Of a DNA stretch of 13,664 nt, positions 7,741 to 13,664 are shown in pieces (the stretch's first letter is position 1; every line of letters starts with the position of its first letter). Source of the stretch: Bacteroidales bacterium 45-6 (lineage in GTDB: Bacteria; Bacteroidota; Bacteroidia; Bacteroidales; Dysgonomonadaceae); assembly GCA_001897035.1 (NCBI GenBank), contig MKRS01000218.1, positions 1 to 13,664 on the forward strand, given 5' to 3'. The notes beneath the pieces were generated by a model. That model saw only the letters and a list, made by a program, of their open reading frames with translations, was not told the origin of the DNA and ran no database searches. Both the position numbers and the translations under genes were made by a program.

Positions 7741-9291
7741 TCAAGAATTTGAACGATGCCTACTTAGAACTGCTAAAATTTTATTAATTAAAAATTGACG
7801 TTCATGTTTTGTTAGTCCAAAGAAAAAAATAGAAACAGCAACAAACAGCATAGATAGAACACTCCCTGCTAAAAATTGAACAACCCCATCTTGTAAAATA
7901 TATTTTACAAAAAAGGCTAAAGGGAAAGATAATCCGACAACTATAATAATTTTCAACAAAACCTCTCTAAAATAAGACCTTAATGAAAGTTTTATCATCG
8001 GCTTAACAACAAGAAATCGAGCTATATTCATTAGGCAATCAACAACTAACTGAACAATAAACACAGAGACCGGATTCCCGCCTAATCTTAAACATATATA
8101 AGAAACCGGAAGTACAAGCAATAAAGTTCCGCCAACTATTATTTGGTACTTTCTTATGTTACCTGTTGCCTGGGCTGCTATCATAAAAGAATTGCCGGTA
8201 GCACCAATTATAGCTGTACATAAGACTAATCTTACAAAAACATTACTATATTCTGGAACTATTTTTAGCCAAGTCCGTAAAATTATATCAGCATTTAATA
8301 AAACAGGTACAGAAAGAAAATATAGTATAAAAAAAGAAAATTTTGAGCTTTTAAATATCAATGAATGCATCATCGTAAAGTCTTTAGCTGCATACGATTT
8401 AGTAATCTGTGGATTTAATGCCGTTTGAAATCCATTGCTAAAACTGAAGATTGCAGAATTTACTTGCACCGCGACAGCTCTAGCCGCATTAACCATCGGA
8501 TTAAAAAATACATTCAACAATAAGTTCAATCCCTGGTAAGAAATAATCCCAGCTATATTTTCAATAAGATTCCATCCTGCAAAATGTGCCATTTTCTTAA
8601 TCAGAAAAACATCCTTCTCAAAATAGAACTTAGATTCTGAAAAACTTCTTCTACAATATATTTGGTAATAAACTCTCAAAATAATGGATACTGATAATAT
8701 TAGAATTACATATACTGTCAGTTTATCATAATTTACGATATACAAGACATATACAATAGCTAACTTAAATAGTACTTCAGCAATTGATATGTAGGCAAAG
8801 ACATTCATTCTTTCATGTGCTATTATCAATGCGTTATATGGAACATTCACAATATTAACTATTGCGACAATAATTGATATTTGATAGACCCACATTGCCG
8901 CATCAAATCTATCCACAGGAATAGTCATTTTATTATAAAAAAACCATAAACCAATTGTCTCTCCCAATATTAAAATACCAAAAGCAATAGCCCAATGAAT
9001 AATTAAACTTGTGTTAAAAACTTTTTTTAAATTTCTACTATTCCCCTGACCTAATTCAAAAGTTAAGAAGCGTTGTGTAGCGGAAGACATAGAAGAATTA
9101 ATAAAGCTAAACATAGCAATAACTCCTCCCACCACATTATATATACCAAAATCCTCAATCCCCAACGCATTCAACACAACACGGGAAGTATATAAGCTGA
9201 CACCCATCATCAGTAGCATCCTAAAATACAACATCAATGTATTCTTCGCTATCCGCTTATTATTCAACTGAGACGACACCTCCTCACCCAT
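7741..9291 (-). CDS. wzx: Lipid-linked oligosaccharide flippase Wzx (MOP superfamily)
   Basis: This 516-aa protein with about twelve to fourteen membrane segments is a capsule flippase of the polysaccharide transporter (PST) branch of the MOP exporters. It moves undecaprenyl-linked repeat units from cytoplasm to periplasm. The N-terminus, NNKRIAKNTLMLYFRMLL followed by SLYTSRVVLNALG and FGIYNVVGG, is very typical of Bacteroides Wzx proteins, with the conserved Arg-rich first helix and 'D-[YF]-G-[IL]-[YF]' loop. SSATQRFL follows, as usual. The C-terminus ends in a basic, Ser-rich tail. The ATG at 9291 gives the short charged leader MGEEVSSQLNNKR, which is ordinary in the family. It is the first gene of the AT-rich cassette, and nearly 600 bp of non-coding DNA separates it from the previous gene, so it must either be read through from upstream or have its own unrecognised promoter. 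Confidence 0.95.
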   Translation of the reverse strand: MGEEVSSQLNNKRIAKNTLMLYFRMLLMMGVSLYTSRVVLNALGIEDFGIYNVVGGVIAMFSFINSSMSSATQRFLTFELGQGNSRNLKKVFNTSLIIHWAIAFGILILGETIGLWFFYNKMTIPVDRFDAAMWVYQISIIVAIVNIVNVPYNALIIAHERMNVFAYISIAEVLFKLAIVYVLYIVNYDKLTVYVILILSVSIILRVYYQIYCRRSFSESKFYFEKDVFLIKKMAHFAGWNLIENIAGIISYQGLNLLLNVFFNPMVNAARAVAVQVNSAIFSFSNGFQTALNPQITKSYAAKDFTMMHSLIFKSSKFSFFILYFLSVPVLLNADIILRTWLKIVPEYSNVFVRLVLCTAIIGATGNSFMIAAQATGNIRKYQIIVGGTLLLVLPVSYICLRLGGNPVSVFIVQLVVDCLMNIARFLVVKPMIKLSLRSYFREVLLKIIIVVGLSFPLAFFVKYILQDGVVQFLAGSVLSMLFVAVSIFFFGLTKHERQFLINKILAVLSRHRSNS

Positions 9292-9449
9292 TGCAACCTA
9301 AAATATATATGAAATTAACATTACTAAACTTTGATTCTTTGCATTTCTTTTTAATTTTCGTCTGTAAATATACGCTTAAAGATGCAAAAAAGTTCTTCCT
9401 TCTTTAATTTTTAATCGACATGAAACGAAAGAAATTTCAGCCGATTGCT

Positions 9450-9470
9450 ATTAGCCTTTAGCCTTTAGCT
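9450..9470. repeat. Short tandem repeat, 3 x 7 bp (TTTAGCC)
   Basis: Three adjacent 7-base units, ATTAGCC, TTTAGCC and TTTAGCT, lie in the non-coding region ahead of wzx. The repeat is small and could be chance, but the copies are contiguous and differ only at the edges. No function can be assigned. Confidence 0.6.
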
Positions 9471-9553
9471 ATTTACATCGGTCATGATTTATTCGAGAGC
9501 AATAACCGATAATAACACAACTTCAACGTCCAATCTACACATTTCCTTTTTGA

Positions 9554-9767
9554 TTCCTACAAGCAGCTTATGCACCACCTAAATACAACTTAAGCATTCC
9601 GAACACTTACTTTACTCTTCCGACAAGCAACCTATCAACTACCGAAAGGCAAACTTTGTTTTCCGTTAATCTACTTACCTGCCACCTACAACCTACTGAT
9701 ACCCTCCGAAAGCCTACTTATGTCTTCCGAATTTCTACTAATGTCTTCCGAAGGCTTACTTGTGCCA
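9554..9767. repeat. Degenerate 21-22 bp tandem repeat, about ten units
   Basis: On the plus strand, TTCCG-like cores recur at 9554 (TTCCT), 9575 (weak), 9597, 9618, 9640, 9661, 9682 (weak), 9704, 9725 and 9746, at a spacing of 21 or 22 bp throughout. The consensus is roughly TTCCGAA-N3-CTACTTATG plus a TC before the next core. The three units nearest the 247-aa gene (9704-9767) are the best preserved; those toward wzx are more worn. On the minus strand (the sense of transcription) the unit is purine-rich, with CGGAAGACAT-like cores. In one minus frame the last three units encode a heptad-like series (SEDISRN, SEGISRL) before a stop, with no start codon upstream. Function unknown; it could be a decayed minisatellite, a decayed coding repeat, or an RNA element in the operon transcript. 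Confidence 0.75.
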
Positions 9768-9823
9768 AGAACTTAGAGTTCGACTTGAAGTTGCGTCCCC
9801 AGTTCGAATATGATGGTTTGTTT

Positions 9824-9859
9824 TACTGACGGGGGTGACTTGGGTCCACCCCGCCAGTA
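9824..9859. terminator. GC-rich hairpin, possible terminator or pause site
   Basis: TACTG-A-CGGGGG on one arm pairs with CCCCG-C-CAGTA on the other, giving about eleven or twelve pairs with one internal mismatch and a loop around 9838-9846. It lies ~30 bp past the stop of the 247-aa gene. On the plus strand it is followed by GTTTTTAAA, so the U-tract would serve a plus-strand transcript, yet no plus-strand gene precedes it. On the minus strand it is followed only by AAAACAAACC, so it is not a classical terminator for the operon. It may act as a pause or partial stop that an antiterminator must pass, or be a bidirectional element. Confidence 0.5.
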
Positions 9860-9887
9860 GTTTTTAAATAGACCAGAAACAATACCA

Positions 9888-10631
9888 CTACTTCGCAGAG
9901 CCTGCTTGACCAGATTCAACTGTAGCACTCTTTGGTGTTGATAGCACCAAGCGAACACGTTTAATCAGTTCGGTGTAGGTGTATTCTTGCAATTTTTGAG
10001 GGTCGGATGTCTTGTAAAGGACCTTGCCCACATTGCAAACTTCCATTATAGAGGCATAGAGTCCGTTGAGAATACCCACATTGGCGTGCACTAATTCCCG
10101 GCGTGCGCTCACGATCTTATACTGTTCACGGTTGTCTGCGTTGATGCTGTCAACCGCATTCTTCAATAAGGCAATCATGTCGTCACTCAGTCCCACGGGC
10201 TGCAATATTGCTTTATGAGAAGCAATATTATCATTCAGCACCCGTAGGGTTTTGAGTACCCCTTCGGCATCGCGGGCATTGATCTTATTCCGCAATGCAA
10301 CCACTCCGAACTGAGAAGGAGAAGATGCCAGATTCTTCTTAGCCAAAGTAAGATAACCCGAAATCCGAGCCAAAGGATCGAGCAAGGAATCCATCGTAGA
10401 GTACAAGCGTTGCGTGACAATGCGCAAGCGTGAAGTCTCGGTGGCTGGAAAAATCAATTCATTAACCTGTTGTGTCTGCGTTGTGAAGGCAGTCAGGTAG
10501 CCTGTTGAAAAGATCGGTGAAAAAGCCTGAAAATCGGCCAGATCACGTTCAAGGCTAAAAGCCACATACCCCGCCATGACAGGCAATTCTTCGTCCTTGG
10601 CTTTGTAGTCTCGAGAAACATTTGTTCCCAT
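9888..10631 (-). CDS. Helical protein of unknown function (247 aa)
   Basis: I do not recognise a named family. The protein begins MGTNVSRDYKAKDEELPVM and appears almost wholly α-helical and soluble, with no signal peptide, membrane span, cysteine cluster or nucleotide-binding loop. Helices with many Leu, Ala, Asp and Arg include the stretches around SRLRIVTQRLYSTMDSLLD (about 66-84), SDDMIALLKNAVDSINADN (about 149-167) and ELIKRVRLVL (about 221-230). Mildly coiled-coil character is possible. The tail is polar (SATVESGQAGSAK). It is coded in DNA nearer to balanced base composition, like upxY and unlike the AT-rich genes after wzx. It lies where upxZ lies in B. fragilis-type capsule loci, but its length (~247 aa against ~160) and sequence do not resemble UpxZ as I know it. 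A role tied to the locus or an unrelated passenger gene are both open. Confidence 0.8.
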   Translation of the reverse strand: MGTNVSRDYKAKDEELPVMAGYVAFSLERDLADFQAFSPIFSTGYLTAFTTQTQQVNELIFPATETSRLRIVTQRLYSTMDSLLDPLARISGYLTLAKKNLASSPSQFGVVALRNKINARDAEGVLKTLRVLNDNIASHKAILQPVGLSDDMIALLKNAVDSINADNREQYKIVSARRELVHANVGILNGLYASIMEVCNVGKVLYKTSDPQKLQEYTYTELIKRVRLVLSTPKSATVESGQAGSAK

Positions 10632-10943
10632 AGAGTAAAGTTTTAATTGTTAAACATAAAATTTGGATGACACACAGATACTATTAAAAGTAAGGCTTGA
10701 GATGCCCTATTTTGTAACAGTTCGTGTTGTTAGCCACGAATATAACAATTAAAATCAAAAAGATAAAAAGTGAACGAGAAAAATTCGATCCAGTAAACAG
10801 GCGAGCAAGAACCTGCGCCGTAGAGACAATGCGAGCATCGTCTAAATGCAACGACAATATTCTGAACATGTGACCAAGTGAACGCGATTATCCAATCTAC
10901 AAGTTGGCATATTGGCACATTATCTCATTCCCCCATCGGCACA
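10632..10943. other. Non-coding region between upxY and the 247-aa gene
   Basis: These 312 bp contain only short open frames (about 61 codons, minus strand) of low-complexity or cysteine-rich composition, which I do not consider genes. Visible structure consists of a short hairpin at 10721-10740, and directly repeated GGCACATT-type elements next to the upxY stop. No promoter matching the Bacteroides consensus was found for the 247-aa gene, so it is probably cotranscribed with upxY. Confidence 0.6.
10721..10740. repeat. Small inverted repeat (TTCGTG / CACGAA)
   Basis: A perfect 6-bp inverted repeat with an 8-base loop lies in the gap between upxY and the 247-aa gene. No U-tract follows on either strand, so a terminator is unlikely. 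It could be a protein-binding or recombination half-site, or chance. Confidence 0.4.
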
Positions 10944-10947
10944 TTAA
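10906..10947. repeat. GGCACATT direct repeats at the upxY 3' end
   Basis: On the plus strand, GGCATATT (10906), GGCACATTATCTCATT (10914) and GGCACATTAACTTATT (10938) follow each other closely; the last overlaps the upxY stop codon. Similar TTGGCACATTA-rich spacers are, to my recollection, scattered between genes in Bacteroides. The stop of upxY (TAA) lies in one unit, so the element has contributed the end of the gene. Function unknown. Confidence 0.55.
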
Positions 10948-11570
10948 CTTATTTTCTCGCAATACCACCTCGGAATATGCAGCAGCACCCCCAAGGAGGC
11001 GATGGTAACTACGACGTAATATTTCTTTTTATATTGGGTAAGCTTGCCCTCCAATCCTGTGAATGGCCCGCGTATTACACGTACCCTCTTTCCCGGACGA
11101 GCGTCAGCCTGTTCAGCCTCCATGTAGAGGTTACCAGAATAGGACGGGTCGCAAGCTGCACGGAGATCAAGCAGGCACCGGTCTGGAATTTCGTACAGTT
11201 TTTGAGTTTCGCGGTTGCGGTAGAGACGGAAAGGAACAGGGATATCCCTGAGCCGCTCCAACATCACCGATTCCGTATCCGTCTTTTCCAAGAAAAGCAG
11301 ATTATGCACTACGGGAACCAAACGGGTAATCGGTTTTTCGTCCGCCTGATACGATTCCACATAGCGCAAAGGAATGAAATATGACAAGCCCCTTTCTGCA
11401 AATAACTCTCCAAGCTGCAATTCTTTGTTATAGAATGTTTGGACCGCATACCATAGCTTTGGAGTGCATGGCACACCAGGCATGGGCATAGGCGGCAACG
11501 ATTGCACTGGCTGATTGATTTTCCTCATAGAATGAATATAAAAGACAACAACATTCTTTACAAAATCCAT
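10944..11570 (-). CDS. upxY: UpxY-type NusG-like transcription antiterminator
   Basis: This protein (208 aa from this start) has the two-domain NusG build. The N-terminal NGN domain starts at KLWYAVQTFYNKELQLGE (about 38-55), followed by GLSYFIPLRY (61-70), a block shared by UpxY/RfaH-type capsule regulators. The C-terminal KOW domain spans about 159-203: PGKRVRVIRGPFTGLEG, then YYVVVTIASLGVLLHIPRWY. In Bacteroides fragilis, UpxY proteins bind the leader of their own capsule operon and stop premature termination (established for that family). It is the first gene after the long leader with the candidate promoter, as expected. The first 14 codons (MDFVKNVVVFYIHS) look unlike family members, so translation may start at the ATG at 11528 (MRKINQ). 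The symbol denotes family, as the letter for the particular capsule cannot be assigned. Confidence 0.93.
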   Translation of the reverse strand: MDFVKNVVVFYIHSMRKINQPVQSLPPMPMPGVPCTPKLWYAVQTFYNKELQLGELFAERGLSYFIPLRYVESYQADEKPITRLVPVVHNLLFLEKTDTESVMLERLRDIPVPFRLYRNRETQKLYEIPDRCLLDLRAACDPSYSGNLYMEAEQADARPGKRVRVIRGPFTGLEGKLTQYKKKYYVVVTIASLGVLLHIPRWYCEKIS

Positions 11571-11599
11571 TTACAAAACTCTGACGAGAATTGATCTGC

Positions 11600-11632
11600 A
11601 AAACTTAAACTGATAAAATACGGCAGACCAAT
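11600..11632 (-). promoter_or_regulatory. Weak alternative promoter candidate near upxY
   Basis: On the minus strand, ATTG (11632-11629) is followed after 21 bases by TAAGTTTT (11607-11600). This matches the Bacteroides pattern TTTG-N19-21-TAnnTTTG at three of four and five of six fixed positions, with correct spacing. It would give a 5' leader of only ~25-65 nt. AT-rich DNA yields such matches by chance. Confidence 0.25.
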
Positions 11633-11719
11633 GCCCCACTTGATTTTCTTCTTGCTATTATTTATTGATTAAATGACATTCTGTATTCACTACCTGAAGT
11701 TCGGGCAAGCGAATCTCCC

Positions 11720-11748
11720 CAAAGGTAAAGAATTTGTATAACTACAAG
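11720..11748 (-). promoter_or_regulatory. Candidate Bacteroides-type promoter for the capsule operon
   Basis: Minus-strand TACCTTTG (11727-11720) is a perfect TAnnTTTG -7 box. A CTTG (11748-11745) stands in for the -33 TTTG, though the 17-base gap is shorter than the usual 19-21. Transcription would start near 11713 and leave a leader of about 140-185 nt before upxY, consistent with an antitermination-controlled leader. The only other perfect -7 copies sought by eye in this leader were absent. Confidence 0.42.
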
Positions 11749-11830
11749 GACATCGCTTGAATCGCCAACCACTATCCTCCGAGGAAAACCCCGCAAGGAG
11801 CAATCATCTCCCCGTAACCCCTATAGAAGT

Positions 11831-11853
11831 CTTGCCTTTGCAAGGTTATAACC
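11831..11853. repeat. Hairpin CTTGC/GCAAG adjoining palindrome GGTTATAACC
   Basis: CTTGC-CTTT-GCAAG (11831-11844) forms a 5-bp stem with a four-base loop, and the 10-bp perfect palindrome GGTTATAACC (11844-11853) follows immediately. They lie ~100 bp upstream of the candidate promoter and could be an operator or the trailing end of the kinase transcript. No U-tract marks a terminator. Confidence 0.45.
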
Positions 11854-11906
11854 AATAATTGAAAATTCACTAATAAACGATTTCACGGACAATAAGAAGC
11901 CTCCCC

Positions 11907-11918
11907 CTCTTGCAAGAG
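11907..11918. repeat. 12-bp perfect palindrome CTCTTGCAAGAG
   Basis: A perfect 12-bp dyad lies in the kinase-upxY gap. It shares the TTGCAAG core with the hairpin at 11831-11844 (TTGCAAGG), which makes a common protein-binding half-site conceivable. Function unknown. Confidence 0.5.
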
Positions 11919-12078
11919 AAGAAACCATCCGCTATCAAAATAATATTGTGCAAATTTTTCAACTCTCCATCCTAAGGCAAAACCCATAGAGAATTTAAAA
12001 AATTAGATATAGAATAAAGTAAATGCGTAAATTTGAATATTAGCAAATTAGCAAGTATTCAGACCCCCATTCTCTTTT

Positions 12079-13664
12079 TTACCACTTCTTAAAAAGCTTT
12101 TTCTTTTTGTCCTGATCTTCCGCATAGCCATATCCTTTTCCATAGCCATATTTATAGCCATAGTGCTGCGATATCTCGGAATCGTTCATTACCAGATACA
12201 TATTTTTCAAGGCACCTTCCTGTTTCTGGCTATTTACAAATTGGATAGCCGTCTTAGGCGTGACATTTTCCCTGACAATATAAAGCGTGACATCCACAAA
12301 ATCGTTATAAAGGTATGTATCCGACACCATGCCAACAGGGGCAGAATCGACAACCACGATGTCATATTCTTTTCGAGCGTCTTCGAAGAAAGTTTTTAGA
12401 CGGGGGGACATCAACAATTCATTCGGATTAGGAGGGACTGTTCCCGAAATAATAATGTCGAGTTGGGGGAAATTGGAAGGTTGCACAATATAGCTCCGCC
12501 AATCATCACTTGCGTACGCCAGATAATCTGACAGACCCTCAGATGCAGGGAGGTTTAGTAATTTTTTTAGTTGAGGCCTGCGAATATCCCCCCCTATAAG
12601 CAATACTTTTTTCCCCGTGAACGCATAGATCATCGCAAGGTTTACGCTGATAAACGTTTTCCCTTCTCCTTTCAAGGACGAAGTTACCAAGACCACTCTA
12701 TGCTCCCTATTCTGAAAAATAAAATCCAATCTATTTCTCAAAGTCCGTAATAATTCGGATACACTGCTTGAAGGATCTGCCATCAACGCTAAGAAATCGG
12801 GGCTAAAAGGAATCTGACCAATCACACTCACTGTGGACAGACGTTCCAATTCTCCCCTATCCGCTACTTGAATATGGAACAAACTCCGAATATAAATTAC
12901 CAAAATAGGGATAAAAAGACCGCCCAAAAATGCAACAAGGAGTATCATTTTCCCATTGGGGGCAATGGGAGGGCTTCCTTTTCGAGGAGAGATTACTATT
13001 TTGGCTTTCTCCGAAATGGAAGCAATGGAAATATTGGTCTCTTCCCGCTTCTGCATCAGAAAAAGAAAGAGGTTTTCCTTGATTTGCTGCTGACGGGCGC
13101 GTTCCAACAATCCTTTCTCTTGTTGAGGAATGGCATGGACTTGCGTGTTGGATACATCTAAGAGCTTTTCGGCATCAGCCTTCGCTATCCGGTAGGCCTG
13201 TTTTACATTCCCCAAGGAGTTAATTATGGCAGAATGCATGCTTCTGATTTCGTCCGCCACCTTTGCCCGGGTAGGATTTTCAGCTCCCGTGTTTTTTAAC
13301 AGTGTTTCGGAAGCAACCACTTTTAGGTTGTAATCACCGATGATAGAAGCCAACGCTGGATCCGACACCCCCAGGTTCGGGATCACTTTCATCTCGTTGG
13401 CCGGGTTTTTCACAAACCGATCCACCATATTGATAATAGAAAGCTGCGTTTCGGCATCCATTAACTTTTGGTAATTTTGACCGGATTGCTGAATGGACAA
13501 TTGTGCTTCGGATGGAAGATCGGCTATTTTGTTTTGCTGCTTATAATCGACCATATCTTTCTCCACATCACCAAGTTCAGCCGAGATTTCCTTCAGCCGT
13601 TCGTTAATGAACAGAGCTGTGTTATACGAGATTTCATTGTTGGTCTTATTATTCAGGAGATTGT
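12079..13664 (-). CDS. wzc: Wzc-like polysaccharide co-polymerase / tyrosine autokinase (5' end off the window)
   Basis: The frame is open to the right edge (…NERLKEISAELGDV before the internal GTG at 13566), so this is the 3' part, ~528 codons, of a larger Wzc/GumC-type gene, usually ~750-820 aa. In order: a long periplasmic coiled coil; a second membrane span (MILLVAFLGGLFIPILVIYI, about 12885-12950) preceded by the proline-rich SPRKGSPPIAPNGK; then the cytoplasmic BY-kinase domain. The kinase has Walker A SSLKGEGKTF (about 12650-12681), Walker A' VLLIGGDIRRP (about 12575-12608) and Walker B YDIVVVDSAP (about 12336-12370). It ends in a tyrosine cluster, HYGYKYGYGKGYGY (about 12127-12170), the usual autophosphorylation tail. 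It regulates chain length and export together with Wza, which should lie further upstream. The first Asp of the usual LIDxD in Walker A' is Gly here, a variation I believe is common in Bacteroidota. Confidence 0.95.
   Translation of the reverse strand, partial: NLLNNKTNNEISYNTALFINERLKEISAELGDVEKDMVDYKQQNKIADLPSEAQLSIQQSGQNYQKLMDAETQLSIINMVDRFVKNPANEMKVIPNLGVSDPALASIIGDYNLKVVASETLLKNTGAENPTRAKVADEIRSMHSAIINSLGNVKQAYRIAKADAEKLLDVSNTQVHAIPQQEKGLLERARQQQIKENLFLFLMQKREETNISIASISEKAKIVISPRKGSPPIAPNGKMILLVAFLGGLFIPILVIYIRSLFHIQVADRGELERLSTVSVIGQIPFSPDFLALMADPSSSVSELLRTLRNRLDFIFQNREHRVVLVTSSLKGEGKTFISVNLAMIYAFTGKKVLLIGGDIRRPQLKKLLNLPASEGLSDYLAYASDDWRSYIVQPSNFPQLDIIISGTVPPNPNELLMSPRLKTFFEDARKEYDIVVVDSAPVGMVSDTYLYNDFVDVTLYIVRENVTPKTAIQFVNSQKQEGALKNMYLVMNDSEISQHYGYKYGYGKGYGYAEDQDKKKKLFKKW

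Larger units (their letters stand above)
9292..9887. other. Non-coding region between the 247-aa gene and wzx
   Basis: This ~600-bp stretch has no convincing gene. Going from right to left it holds a GC-rich hairpin (9824-9859), a series of degenerate 21-22 bp tandem repeats (9554-9767), a three-copy 7-bp repeat TTTAGCC (9450-9470), and an AT-rich segment just before wzx. No copy of the Bacteroides promoter pair (TTTG and TAnnTTTG) was found by eye on the minus strand upstream of wzx, apart from a weak TATATTTT too close to the start codon. Small open frames here (such as the one ending at 9773) overlap the 247-aa gene or lack any protein-like features. Confidence 0.7.
11571..12078. other. 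Non-coding leader region upstream of upxY
   Basis: This 508-bp stretch separates the kinase gene from upxY and has no gene-like open frame. It contains the only perfect match to the Bacteroides -7 box seen in the window's intergenic DNA, a second weaker promoter candidate, a 7-bp inverted repeat around the first, a hairpin with an adjoining palindrome (11831-11853), a 12-bp palindrome (11907-11918), and an 8-bp direct repeat TTAGCAA (12040-12054). It most likely holds the promoter and the transcribed leader on which UpxY acts. I found no long inverted repeat of the type that flanks invertible capsule promoters in B. fragilis, but detection by eye is limited. Confidence 0.7.

Noticed and set aside
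9554..9767. CRISPR array
   Set aside because: The repeats are contiguous 21-22 bp degenerate units without unique spacers, and no cas gene is near.
9773..9958. 61-codon minus-strand open frame overlapping the end of the 247-aa gene
   Set aside because: It runs through the hairpin and overlaps a clear gene in another frame; the translation has no protein-like pattern.
10684..10918. Two overlapping 61-62 codon minus-strand frames, one with a hydrophobic stretch
   Set aside because: They overlap in different frames in AT-rich DNA, have no recognisable family, no promoter, and one is rich in Cys/Trp/Phe as random frames often are.
10878..11384. 168-codon plus-strand open frame opposite upxY
   Set aside because: It is antisense to an unambiguous UpxY protein; the translation shows no domain.
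11571..12078. Invertible promoter of the classical B. fragilis type
   Set aside because: I found no pair of inverted repeats of the expected length (about 20 bp, 150-200 bp apart) and no invertase gene in the window. Only a 7-bp pair is present, reported as a low-confidence observation.
12573..12608. Inactive kinase because of the altered Walker A' (GGD instead of DxD)
   Set aside because: The second Asp, Walker A, Walker B and the tyrosine tail are intact, and I believe this variation is usual in Bacteroidota relatives, so loss of activity is not supported.
12868..13161. 97-codon plus-strand open frame opposite the kinase gene
   Set aside because: It lies antisense to conserved Wzc sequence; it is a shadow of it.

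Overview
The window is the upstream part of a capsular or exopolysaccharide biosynthesis locus of the Bacteroides type (Bacteroidota, Bacteroidales). All recognisable genes lie on the minus strand, so transcription runs from high to low coordinates. The taxonomic call rests on three things: a NusG-like protein of the UpxY type heading the operon, Bacteroides-style Wzc and Wzx proteins, and a perfect match to the Bacteroides -7 promoter box (TAnnTTTG) in the leader. No typical E. coli-like Shine-Dalgarno or sigma-70 architecture was seen.

Layout in order of transcription. (1) 13664-12079: 3' part of a Wzc-like chain-length regulator and tyrosine kinase. (2) 12078-11571: 508-bp non-coding leader with a candidate promoter, a short inverted repeat around it, and small palindromes. 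(3) 11570-10944: UpxY-type antiterminator. (4) 10943-10632: 312 bp without a convincing gene. (5) 10631-9888: a helical protein of unknown function. (6) 9887-9292: about 600 bp of non-coding DNA with a hairpin and about ten degenerate copies of a 21-22 bp tandem repeat. (7) 9291-1: an AT-rich run of polysaccharide genes: Wzx flippase, hexapeptide acetyltransferase, a probable remnant of a pyruvyltransferase gene, a GT23-like fucosyltransferase, a Wzy-type polymerase, a GT2 transferase, a GT10 fucosyltransferase, a membrane O-acyltransferase, a GT4 transferase, and the 5' part of another glycosyltransferase that runs off the window.

How it would work together (family knowledge plus inference): UpxY promotes full-length transcription of the operon. 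Cytoplasmic glycosyltransferases build a lipid-linked repeat unit that is probably fucosylated and O-acetylated. Wzx flips it, Wzy polymerises it in the periplasm, and Wzc controls length and export. The initiating sugar-phosphate transferase, nucleotide-sugar genes and Wza exporter are not in the window. The UpxZ partner usual next to UpxY in B. fragilis-type loci is not seen; an unrecognised 247-aa gene sits in its place.

By eye, base composition changes sharply near 9300: the biosynthetic genes are very AT-rich, while the kinase, UpxY and 247-aa genes are closer to balanced. This suits a conserved regulatory head joined to an exchangeable cassette. No RNA gene, CRISPR array, IS element or intact mobile element was found.
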